A stretch of DNA of 64,000 bases from the NCBI GenBank assembly GCA_964035795.1, contig OZ038322.1:10246038-10310037 (forward strand). The letters are read 5' to 3'. Within the stretch, counting starts at the first letter, position 1, and each line of letters begins with the position of its first letter. Origin of the DNA: Pterobdella sp. o SKG-2022. Its lineage: Eukaryota; Annelida; Clitellata; Hirudinida; Piscicolidae. This document shows positions 13,133-23,536 of the stretch, piece by piece. A model generated the notes under the pieces. It did not search any database and was not told the origin of the DNA. It worked only from the letters and a program-made list of their open reading frames with translations. A program made the translations under genes and the position numbers.

Positions 13133-15723
13133 TTGCAAGCAGGCATATTCTTCATTCCGACGTCTCAACATTGTATTTTTATGGTGTAAATTTAAATGAT
13201 CTCCAACGTATTTGCTAATGTTTTTGCTTAGTTATTCAAGTAATTAGTAAAGAGTTTTGTTTAAAATACTTAATAATTTTAATATTGATGAATTAACTTA
13301 AATTGTTTTTTTCCTATGCCAATGCTCTGTTTCGATCTACAACTACTGAAAATAATTTCTATTTTATTTTGTTTCAAGTACTTTTTACAGCCTAATTCGT
13401 CATTTTTGATAAAAAAAAATTTCAAATATTTTGTATAAATGACATAACACTAAGTCTATTTTTGGGCGATAACAACCACTCCATTATTATTTCCAACATC
13501 CATTCCAGCGTACTAACTTTTAAAATTTATAAGCTATTCGCTAGGTGGACACATGATAGCATTTTTGCAAAGTATTATAAACCTTTTTGAAATTTCTATC
13601 TGATTAATAGAGTTTATGTTTTATTTTGACGCTTCGATGACTCTGTTTTGTATCAAAAGCATTATTGAAATCATCGTAATTTTGGTGAAAATATCGTTTA
13701 TGGGGTGAAAATTGTCAAATCGTGAATAAAAAATTTTCTTTTGGATTATTTAAATTTGAAAGAAAACTTATTGAAATTCAAAAATTTGAAATAATTTTCA
13801 CAAAACTTTCTTTTAATATGTCGAAGAGAGCCGAAGCTTCAGAAAATATAAAGCTTTTGATTTACAACCTGGAGTTCCATATTGAGTCTTTAAAAATCGA
13901 ATCTAAAAAAATCAGCAAAAAAGCAATGTAACCTGGTAACTTTAGAATCATAATCTAATGCTCTACCAGCTGAACTCTCCGGCCCAATTCATCAATACAC
14001 GCGAAACACCATCCATGGAGTTTTATCAAACAATAAAACTTCAGAAAACCTAAGATTAAAATTGAAGCTTCAAAATTCTAGTTAAGAGTTTAAAATCCGT
14101 TCCTACTATAAGCTCCAAAGGTGATATTAGTTCGATTTAATTTAAAACTCAACATGCTTACGGTACACATGTGTCTTATAAAATCTGCAAATAAATCATT
14201 ACAACTTTTAAGAATTTAAAACATCTCGAACTGCACGTAAACAATGCTTAGTTTTAAAATCTGTCACGTCTTGTTTGCAACTACATCAAAAACTTCAAAG
14301 CTTTCTTCGTGTAGCTTTTTCAACTTTTAAATTTCTTTCATTATTAAAATATTTTAAAGCGTTAACTATATAATTGAAATTTATGTCGGCTTGCATTATT
14401 TTACCTAAGTTGTTTTATAGTGATTTAGTACTTCTCATTCTTAAAAGTCCTATTTTAAAAATATTTAAAAACTTTTTTTTCAATTGAATGTATAATATGT
14501 ACAATGGTTTGTATTATTCATGATATGAAACACAAATGAAGCATGTCGGCTTTAACTATTTATACAGCAAACAATGGAAGTTAGAAACACCCACGTTTTG
14601 AGTAATTTTTTATAATTAATTGATTTAACTGAGTTTTTGTTGTTCACAATTGAAAAAAATATCTCCTAAACAATAGCATCATTATTCGTTCTCCGATTCA
14701 GTCTAACTCCCCCATTATACTTGTTTCAAATGAAAAAACTGTGGTAACTCTAATTTTAACTATGTTTGTATGTTTTTATGTAACAAACAAAAAACTATTT
14801 TTTGAAATTTTATAATAGTACATTAAATAATAGGATCGAAACGCACAAGTTGAGACTAGGACCAGATTAGAGTGAAGTTTTTGTAAAGATTGATATAAAC
14901 TACCGAAAAGCAAAGATCGAACAGTCTAAAACCCACTTACTGTTAGACATGTTAAGAAAAAATGAAACTGTAGCTCATACAGTCGGCATAATTTCGGTCA
15001 TAAGACATCTTCCTAAATCTACTTTCAAGCTTTTTTACCAAAGCTTTTGACTCTGCTGTTCACCTGATCTACCATACTCCTAAATACTTCTATATTTCCC
15101 CATGTCTTATTGATTTTCAATAGTTACCTCTTCACTATCGTGCTTCAAATAAAATTTCTTCTTTAACGTGAATATACTACCTCTTAAGCGTGTTGACCTA
15201 CGATCCCCTACCTACTCTCAACTTTTTACTATCTCTCCCTCTCATTCTTCTGCTTTTTTTCGGAACGTTTCATTTTCTCTTCTTAAAACCTTTTCTTTTT
15301 CTTTCTATATTATTTTCACTAATAAGTATTAAAATAATTTTTTAAGCAGCCCATACAGAGCGCTTTTGAACAATGTTGAAAAGCACATAATGAATTATAT
15401 ACATTCACTTAAATGAAAATTTAACTTGAAGTATTGAAAAAAACATAATGACATTTAGTTCTTAAGAAAGAAAAACTCAATATAAAATTCATTGACAAAA
15501 ATTATTTTTCATACTGTAACGACTTGTATATTCATTATTTGAATATTTTAAACTTAATTTTAAAAAGCCAAAAGTTATAAACAATATTTGAATAATTTTG
15601 AACAAAAAATTTTGCTTTTTGTTTTTCAATCATAAAAAAATACCCTTTCGCTGCAGAAGAGTGTTCCAAGAACTTTATATGTGCAAAAAGATTATACAAA
15701 GTGAACCCAAACTTTTAAACTTT
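13133..15723. other. Intergenic region between convergent genes
   Basis: Lies between the stop of the plus-strand receptor and the stop of the minus-strand fibrinogen-related gene. It should hold both 3' UTRs; an AATAAA-like signal occurs at about 13.72 kb on the plus strand. A tRNA-like relic is at 13.93 kb. I see no other exon. A 69-codon Lys/Ile-rich frame at 13722-13931 looks like composition only. Confidence 0.5.
13929..13985 (-). pseudogene. tRNA-derived relic (tRNA pseudogene or SINE head)
   Basis: On the minus strand the first ~50 bases of a tRNA can be read: acceptor-like GGCCGGA, D-arm GTTCAGCTGGTAGAGC, then a perfect 5-bp anticodon stem TTAGA/TCTAA closing loop TTATGAT, with T33 and anticodon ATG. 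The variable region follows, then GGTT, but the rest of the T arm and the 3' acceptor strand are absent; the sequence passes into T-rich DNA. This is not a functional tRNA. It fits a tRNA pseudogene or the head of a tRNA-derived SINE. Confidence 0.5.
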
Positions 15724-18439
15724 TTATACATACAACTTCATGATACATTCTCTATTTTTTCCAGAAAAGGTTTCCCACTGGGCACCGGCATAAATGTAGT
15801 CGGAACCATTTCCAACCATCAAGCCATTCAGGTGGGAGTTGTAACACCATTTGAACCACCATGCCCCTTTGTAATTAAGGGCACAATTAGCAGAGGTCGA
15901 ATCATGATCCCTGTCTGGAGTGGAAAATTTTTGACCATTGTGGTATGCCAAAGCGTCTCCGGCTGTTCCTGAGTAACCAGTCGCCTGTAGGGTAAAATAA
16001 TAAATATAGTCAATTGCGTAAATATTCACATGAGTCAAAGTTTTTATGAAGTTTTTATTTATTTAGACTAAAATTTAGTTATTTTGAGAACATGTTCAGC
16101 TTCTAGGTCTGGAATATGGCAAAGTAATTTAATTTTTAGAAACATCTTAAGCAATGTTTGACGTTGGTTTATGAGAAAAATTAAGTACATTTATTAAGCA
16201 AAAATAGCTAGAATTGTCGGTAAGTATAGCCTTTTTAAGAGACATTCTAATGTACTTATAAACAATATCAACAGTTAAATAATAAATAACTTTTTTCGCT
16301 AATGTTTTATGATAAGATTAAACTTATCGAAAATTATAGCTATTTTTTGCTCAATAAATGTACTAATTTTTTCCCATAAATTGACGTTGAAAACTGTTGA
16401 AGTATAGCCTTAATATAATACGTTAGTATAAATGTGTGTTGACATTATTGGTATTTATGATAAAACAATTTATTTGTATTGATTCAAATAAATGATATTT
16501 ATTGCTATTGGAAATGTGAACAACAAAATTTAATTTCGGTATTTTTATTTATATAAAGCATATTAGTCCAAACAACATTTGAGCATCGAAATGTCAAAGC
16601 TATTCCTAAGAATAATACACATTTTTACGTTAAAAAGATCAGAGAATTAACATTTGCCTTACTTTTAAAACGTAGTTTTCATCAAGAAGTTTGAACTGAT
16701 CGAAAAGAGAGTACCCATATTCCTCTTTCAACGAGACCATCTCTACAGCCAACTTAATAGGAAGTGTATCAGTCAAACTCTTTATGTACCTGTTTCCTTT
16801 AACAGATTTTTGAGTATAGTTTGGTTGTTTTGTTTAATGGATGGTGTAAAAAAGATTTAAAAGGAGTCAGTTAATTTTCATAGAAAAATTTATGGAAATC
16901 ATTTATAAGAAAATTTCAAAATGGGTTTCCATTTGATATAATTTGTATCCTTATTTACCAAGCCAATGTTCTTCTTCTAGGTTTCCAAATCCATTTTTGT
17001 AGGATTCCCACAATTTATTAAAATTTTCTAGCCCATTGATCCTTCTTTGCATCACCTCAGGAGAATATAATCACATTTATGATTCTAACTTAAGATTACA
17101 ATGGTTGAACTAGTGTATGACTTATTTGGGATTTTGGATTGTTTAAAAATTCATGAAGTTTAAATTTCACTTGATAAATATCAAAACTAACTATTCCAAC
17201 TATGGGCTTTCCATTAATAACAGAATAATGGCAGTAAACAGGCCGAATTCCTTCAGTAGTTTGGATATAATACACACCATTATCGGCTGCACTTTTTATA
17301 TCAATTTCCCCGCAATGTCTGGAGGCTGAATGTGATTAAAACAATTATTTTAGTTAATAATACATTCAAAAATTTAGTATAATTTGTAAATTATTACCAA
17401 TCAAAGCTTATGTAGAAAAACTTCATATTCAAAAATGATTTCTATAAACAGAAAAATAAATGACGAATAAAGAGGATATATTTGGAGTTTCCAATATAAC
17501 TACATTAGCATCAAAAACTTGTATAGAACTTTCATAATTTTATTATAACATAAAACCATGTTTTGCAATAATCATAACTTTTTTGTAAATCAGTACGCGT
17601 ATTAAAACCCTGTCAAAATCATTGGTAGTAAACTTTTAAATATAAAGTTTCAAAAAGTTAGAGCAAAATTTTTACTAAAAATAAAATATATAAATTCGAT
17701 ATTTTTCGAGTGTGTTATTCGGCAGGTACCTGTAAAGCAAGATCCCCTTGGGAATGTGACTCTCTGTGGTTTAAAAAAAATAATTTAAAAATAATTTAAA
17801 TTTTAAAAATTTTACCTGGTAATAATGACAAAAGAAGCCTGGTGGTCTGTTCAATGGTATTTTGTAAGTGTTGGCGTGCAATTCAGCCTTCGTTATTGGA
17901 TCTATAAGATTATTAAAGAGAAGATCTGTTGATTCAGAATGCTTTCTAGGAATCGGATATTTATTTGAAATGGTGCAGATTTTGGTGTGTTCTTCGTAGT
18001 TGAAACCCATGCAGCCCTTGTTCATGTTATTCGTCATAAAGAGAAGTGGAATTTTGTCATCAGTTGTATATCTTGATTCTCCAAAATACCAAAGCCGCGT
18101 ACTATTTTCATGCATGAAAATGGGGATATCATCAGAATAAAAACTGGTAGACTGATCGACGGAATCGATTATTTTTAAAACAGAATTGACTTCTTCGTTA
18201 GTCATAACATGATCTTCTTTTGTGTAGTTGTATTTTCCACATAAAGTGCCACATTGTGTAGGAGTGAGGACATTGAAATGAACTGCCAAAGGATAATAAT
18301 GGTCGCACAATGCAGTTAAAGTTTGATTAACCAGTATATGGCATTTTTTATAATTTATTTTAGTTTTATCTGCACAGACTGCCCACAAGTGTAGCCCCCA
18401 CAATAATAAAAGTGGCAAAAAAGAACAATTTGGTATCAT
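15724..18439 (-). CDS. Secreted fibrinogen-related protein (FReD lectin)
   Basis: Complete six-exon gene on the minus strand: 18439-17816, 17763-17730, 17325-17192, 17055-16959, 16796-16663, 15984-15724 (stop TAA); all phases agree, 427 residues. Residues 1-23 are a signal peptide ending AVCA. Residues 24 to about 212 form a Cys-containing region; [18 protein letters not shown] resembles a PAN/apple segment, otherwise unrecognised. The fibrinogen-like C-terminal domain follows: [91 protein letters not shown]. The DRDHDS calcium loop and the Cys pair around it are intact. Such proteins (ficolins, tachylectins, mollusc FREPs) bind acetylated sugars and often act in innate recognition; the exact ligand is not predictable. 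A TATAAAAA on the minus strand at 18475-18482 lies about 40 bases before the ATG, suggesting a very short 5' UTR. The intron 17764-17815 is only 52 bp. One intron (15985-16662) contains a hairpin MITE. Confidence 0.92.
16164..16388. mobile_element. Hairpin MITE, family A copy 1
   Basis: Long inverted repeat with arms of about 65-70 bases: left about 16164-16230, right about 16318-16388. The inner core of the arm is close to GCTATAATTTTCGATAAGTT, and TACATTTATT sits further out. It is non-coding and lies in the last intron of the fibrinogen-related gene. A second element at 18767-18962 has the same arm sequence and a similar loop, so this is a mobile family, not a chance palindrome. Confidence 0.6.
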
Positions 18440-20550
18440 TATTCTAAAAATTATTCAAAAATGCATGCTCAGTTTTTTATAAATATGAGCCATTCTAATA
18501 ATCGATGAAAAAATAATAAAAGGGTTTGGTTCAATGCCCACGGTTAAATAAGGTAAAATTATTGGCGTGTGTATTGTTATCTTTATTTTCAACTTCGTAT
18601 GTCATAAAGCCATATATAATATTTTTTACAAATAAAAAAGATAAATTTTTTTTGTAGACCTTCGAATATTACCTGAATAATCATCATTTCATGTGTGGAG
18701 TTCTCTGCCTAGTATCGGAAAACTTTTGTCGATGCACCGCTTTTGATCACTTAATGGCGATTTTAATATTTTGCAACAAAAAACATCATATAAGAGAAAT
18801 TTTCAATACATTTATTGAGAATCAAAAGCTATAATTTTCGATAAGTAGCCATGAAACAGTAAGCTAACGTTTTATAAGGCTAAAATTATCGAAAATTATA
18901 GTTTTTGATTCTCAATGAAAGTATTAAAAACTCCTCTCATTTCATCTTTTTGGTTGCAAAATGTCAAAAAAAAACTACGTACGTGATTTTTGTATTATTG
19001 TTGATTTGTTAGCCATGGAACTGATGTTATTGAAGGTTTTTATATTGAATTTTATTAAACTTGGAACTTCGGTATTTTTAAGGCTCCAATAAAAAGTGGA
19101 ATCGTCAGAATGTTGCTTCATCTTTGTATGTCTTTAGTCTAAAAAATGACTATTTTACAAAAAAATTTTGATTTTAAAATCTTATTTTAAGCATAAATTA
19201 AATCAGTATTTTTCTTTTTGGGACACAAAGAGAAGCGCTTTGTAAAACATACGTATCTTATTCTTATCTTTTCTTTCAAGAATTATCAACTAGGGATTTT
19301 GTCACACACATGAACCCAGTGATTGAAAAGTAAAAACTTAAAATAAACAAAGAAAAAAAACTTAAAAATCGAAAACCATATTTTTTTGATGAAATTAAAA
19401 GTTCAGTTTGGCTTATATGTGCAAAGAATGGTTTTAAAAGTTTTCTTTAAGTTTGACTGAACTTTACCCAAAAGTTGTACATCAAAAAAATTTATTCATG
19501 AGAAATAAATAGTACAATTTTAAAAAGTATAAAGTTTATCTATAAAATGAATAAATGGAAGTAGCTTATACCATGAATGACCATAAAAAAATATACAAGC
19601 TTTAGTTTAATATAATAGCCTATTAATTAATTGAAAATTTTTTTATGGATGGATAAAGAGAAACTTACTACTAATCTCCAAAAGCAGACAAAATGGAGAC
19701 AAAACAAGTGAGGTAAACTGTCACAAACTTAAATGCAATAAAATTATTTTTTGATGTTTTCCTATAACACGGAACAACAAAATAATAGAATACCAAAGAT
19801 TATTTTTAAACTTTTAAAAATTTATTAAAATTATCGAATACTGAAAATGTACACATAGATGCAAAAAATTTGATTTTTTCTTTGCAATGAAAATGATCAC
19901 TAAAAAAGAGCAATAAAAGGAGATATTGTATATTAAAGTTAAAACTGAATCTGCCGAATCTTACACTTAAATGCAAAATTCTAAGCTTTGAAATGTATTC
20001 GAGCAACAAACTTGCGTGAAAATTTATACAAAGTTTAAATGTGGTAAAGATTAAATAATGTAAATTTATTACTACATGTAAAAGCTGAACATAAGCAGCA
20101 AGAAAAGCAACAAAAATAGAAGACAATTACAATGCAACGGGAATGCATGTTACTTGATAACAGTTATTTTCCTGATCGTAACAAGATTACACATAATCCT
20201 ATTGATAAATTTGAATCTGTAAGCGTAGGTTAAACACCCACCAAAAAAATGAGAGATGTAATCAAAATATATGCCGTTATGAAAACAAGTTATAAAAAGA
20301 ATCAAAATTAAAAACAATAACAAGTCATAATGAAAATAATGAAGAGGACAGTATAACAACAAGACTACCGACCAACAATGCTTGAACTCGATATAAATAG
20401 CGTTTAGAGATATCAAAACTCATTGCCTAGAAACATTTTTTTAAAATGTATATTAATATTATTACAATAAAACTTAATACAAGCTGCCTTAACATTTTGA
20501 AATATTGCACACTTCCAAATACTAATGAAAATAAATAAGATGTGCCATGG
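18440..20550. other. Intergenic region between two minus-strand genes
   Basis: Holds the promoter of the fibrinogen-related gene on its left, a hairpin MITE at 18.77-18.96 kb, and the 3' flank of FBXO45 on its right. The open frames at 19806-20126 and 20150-20416 on the minus strand lack any family signature or splice context. I see no gene. Confidence 0.5.
18767..18962. mobile_element. Hairpin MITE, family A copy 2
   Basis: Near-perfect inverted repeat: left arm about 18767-18844, right arm about 18886-18962, separated by about 41 bases. Both arms carry CATTGAGAATCAAAA-like sequence next to CTATAATTTTCGATAA, and outer ends ATTTTGCAAC. The core and the loop (GCTAACGTTTTATAAGGCTA) align with the copy at 16.16-16.39 kb. 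The structure would fold into one long hairpin if transcribed. Lies about 0.35 kb upstream of the fibrinogen-related gene. Confidence 0.65.
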
Positions 20551-22996
20551 TCAACCATCCATGGGACACCCCAGATAAACCATGGAAACCTCAGTGTTGC
20601 CATAGACAGCTGTGACTGCAGGATACAATTTGACGTCTGGTAAGCCCCTGAATGCTACACCTTTATTAGTAGTAGTAGTAGCATTGTTAATAATTTTAAC
20701 TTAAAAACATTATCTATGAAAATATACAAAAAAAAACAATGACCCCCATCGGCTTTTAAATGGGCAGTGTGCAAAGAATTCCTAAAAACCTTTGGAAAAC
20801 AGCTTTTGAAAAAAAAGGTTTGATGGTTATTCTTGATAAAACGAAGCTTATGAAGTGTGGTGGGAGTAATGGCATTAGTTTTTATCAAAGGTTGATCCGT
20901 GTGGTGTGTGTGGTAAGAGGGTTATGGTAAACTGTGTGCAGTGCAAGACTTGTAAGAAGTGGTTTCAACTGAAGAGATTCTTACAGAATTGGATTGCTGA
21001 AAATGTGAGACAAGGAAGTTCGAGATGGCTGAGCCACGTTGTAAGAAAAGAGGATGAAAATAATGTAAACCAGGCATGGAGATTTGAGGTTTAAGATAGT
21101 AGAAGCAAAGAAAGGCTGTAGTAAGCATGGAAAGGTATGGCGGAAAACCTTTGTCATAGGCTTGGTTTAGTTTTTGAAAATGCCTATGACAAGGTGAAAT
21201 GGAGAGAGGGTCGGAGTGACCCCTTGGTAAAAGAAAAGATGTTGATTATAATGAAATGATATATGATATAACATTATTCTATGTTTAATAAAATCATATA
21301 TGATATATGTTTAAAAACTAATATTTTTTTTAGATATTAACTATTACCATTTATTATTAAAAAGTGATAATTGGAAAAACCTAAAAATTCGTAGTTTTTT
21401 TCAAAAGCTAGTGTGTTGTCATCACAATCTAGGATGACTCGTATTCTTTCTCCAACCTTGTGAAATTGTTAATTAAGAATATTAAATTTTATATATTATA
21501 AAAATAGTATCTTGATAAAGTGTAATAGCCTAAATCAAATTATAAAGTCAACAAACAAAATATTTATTTAAAAAAAAAGCCAAGTCGTAAGACTAGCTTA
21601 CATTATCAAGTGATAATGTAAGCTACTACTGTATATCCCTTGATAATGTAAGCTAGTGTCTTTTTTAAAATAAATACTAAGTGTTTGTTGACCTTTTAAA
21701 AATAGTAGTTTTTTATTGGGCATCAGTTCAAAAAATCAATACATAAGGTTCTTAAAAACTTAAAATATTATTATAATTAGTTTTTGATTAAAAATGTTAA
21801 ATTAATAAATAATGTGTATAAAAAAATGGGAAGTAGGAAAACAAAAGTTTGAGAAATGTTATGTAAATCAGGAAAATCTAGCCAGCCTTTGTATAGTGAA
21901 TTGAAACATTGAAATTATAACATCTATTTATTCCTAATGAATACTAGATAAGCAACACTATTGCCTACAAACTTGGTAAGTGGGGGGATTGTTAAAAAGT
22001 GGATAGCTGCCTCTACCATCACCATTGTGAAGCAAAAGATTGTCAACCAGGTTCCAGCCCCAGCTTTCATCATCATTGCCCAACAAAGGCACATAACCTT
22101 GAGATTGTACAGGAGCAGATTTGCACGAGATTCCCACTAGTGCTATTGTTCCTAATGGACCTTCCCACCATACCTAAGCAATCATTATAAATAGGTCAGT
22201 GGCTTCTTAGAAAAAAAATCACAGAACTATAAAAAAAGGAATATATCATATATATTGTTTTAGTTAACTTTAATTTGTTAGACTTAATCTATCTAAGATA
22301 GTCAATTTAAAAGTTGATTGAACCTTTATATATAATTATTTCCAAAGCTACTTAAAATCTTTCACCTCCCAACAGTGTCGACCATTCCTGAAACCAATTT
22401 TTCCCTTGGCTCCATCTGTAGATTGCGCCACAGGATTTCGATGTAAAGTAAAACCACTACTTTTTATGTAAATGTTTCGAGAACAATCACGAGGATTCCA
22501 AGAATGGTAGAATGCCCGTAACTTTTTTTTGTACGTTGAAAGATTTATAAGAAGATCTGAATTTAATGCTTCTTGAGCAAGTTTATGGATGCAATGTAGT
22601 CGCCACACGTCGTTATTTTCGTCATTTAAGATCCTGTTGAGTAGTATTTTAAATATTTCTGTGCATTTGAATCCATTTAGTTTTAAATTAGATAGCAGTA
22701 AAAGTCTAAAATTTTTGTAATAACTGCAAAAACAATTGAATTCAAACTAACCGATACCACTTTGTACAAACAAGAGCACAGTTTCGAAGATCTTGAATAT
22801 TTAAAAAGGTAAAGATATATTCTAAAACTAATTGAGGCAAAAGACAAGCCCAGGAAACTTGCTTTTTATGTTGGTGATTTATATTTTTTTGTGAATTTTG
22901 ATTTAGAGGACTGTTGCGGTTATTTTCAGAAACATGATATAAAAATCCCCCACCGTTAAACACAGACATGTTAGTTATTGTAAACATAGACAGCAA
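20551..22996 (-). CDS. FBXO45: F-box/SPRY domain protein 1 (FBXO45/Fsn)
   Basis: Complete five-exon gene on the minus strand: 22996-22752, 22723-22366, 22173-21973, 21456-21381, 20660-20551 (stop TGA); all phases agree, 329 residues. The F-box is [20 protein letters not shown] (about residues 47-85). The middle and SPRY parts match FBXO45 almost word for word: [102 protein letters not shown], ending CPMDG. The family protein is 255-286 residues; here the N-terminus has an extra Asn/Gln/His-rich leader of about 45. Known role in flies and vertebrates: substrate adaptor working with the PHR/Highwire E3 ligase at synapses, limiting DLK/Wallenda signalling. The gene is divergent from MAP1, start codons 540 bp apart. 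Introns hold a LINE fragment (20.9 kb) and a hairpin MITE (21.55 kb). Confidence 0.95.
20880..21262 (+). mobile_element. LINE 3'-end fragment
   Basis: Plus-strand translation gives a Cys-rich stretch ([12 protein letters not shown]), then [19 protein letters not shown], then in another frame [20 protein letters not shown] and KVKWREG. These are the typical last ~100 residues of non-LTR retrotransposon ORFs, where RWxGHVxR is followed by WxxxVxxDLxxxGL...KWR. Frames are broken and the reverse-transcriptase core is missing. It lies in the last intron of FBXO45, opposite strand. Confidence 0.6.
21547..21692. mobile_element. Hairpin MITE in FBXO45 intron
   Basis: Inverted repeat about 146 bp long. 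The ends are GTCAACAAACA (21547) and TGTTTGTTGAC (to 21692); arms continue with A/T tracts and TAGCTTACATTATCAAG. Inside, TAGCTTACATTATCA and its reverse complement sit two bases apart, and the half-site is repeated a third time before the right arm. No coding capacity. Unrelated in sequence to the MITE family at 16.2 and 18.8 kb. Confidence 0.55.
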
Positions 22997-23536
22997 AGAG
23001 ACTCATGAAGAAATTCATATGAACTAATTATCTGGTTATAAGATGTTCATTTTTTTCAAACTATTTTGAAAGTATAGATTTATGATTTTTTTTCAAAAAC
23101 TCGTTCATCAATTTAAATTATACATTCAAAAGAAACTTATTCAAAGAACTATAAAAAAATTTTAATTATTTTGTCTATGCGAATTATAGTTAACTTTTAC
23201 ATTAAAAACGTCCATAGTAAATCAATCTAATTTTAACACAAATCTCATAAAATAAATTATTTTAGCTTTCAATTTAATGAAGAAAAATCAAAACTATTTA
23301 GTTGTTTTTTTTGCTAAATTGAAATTCAAAATTTATTTTTCACATAATGCCATATATACGCTCATTATATGTAGAATTATGCATATAAGCTTGTAAGCTC
23401 CCGCTTGTGCGCTTGCAGTTATATTGCTGTTCAATTCAGTCCATTTTATGCGTATATAAGTCTGTTAAATTAATTCAATTAGATTAAATAACATTATTTC
23501 TATATTCTATTTTTGGAGCTTCAACATTGCCATAAA
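22997..23536. promoter_or_regulatory. Divergent promoter region FBXO45 / MAP1
   Basis: The 540 bp between the two start codons must contain both 5' UTRs and promoters unless upstream non-coding exons exist. A TATA box (TATATAA, 23454-23460) lies 77 bases before the MAP1 ATG in the correct orientation. No equally clear element is seen for FBXO45. Confidence 0.5.

Noticed and set aside
20539..20638. Plus-strand exon-like frame with donor-like TCTGgtaagc
   Set aside because: It is the complement of the last FBXO45 exon ([14 protein letters not shown] on the minus strand), which has family homology and matching phase.
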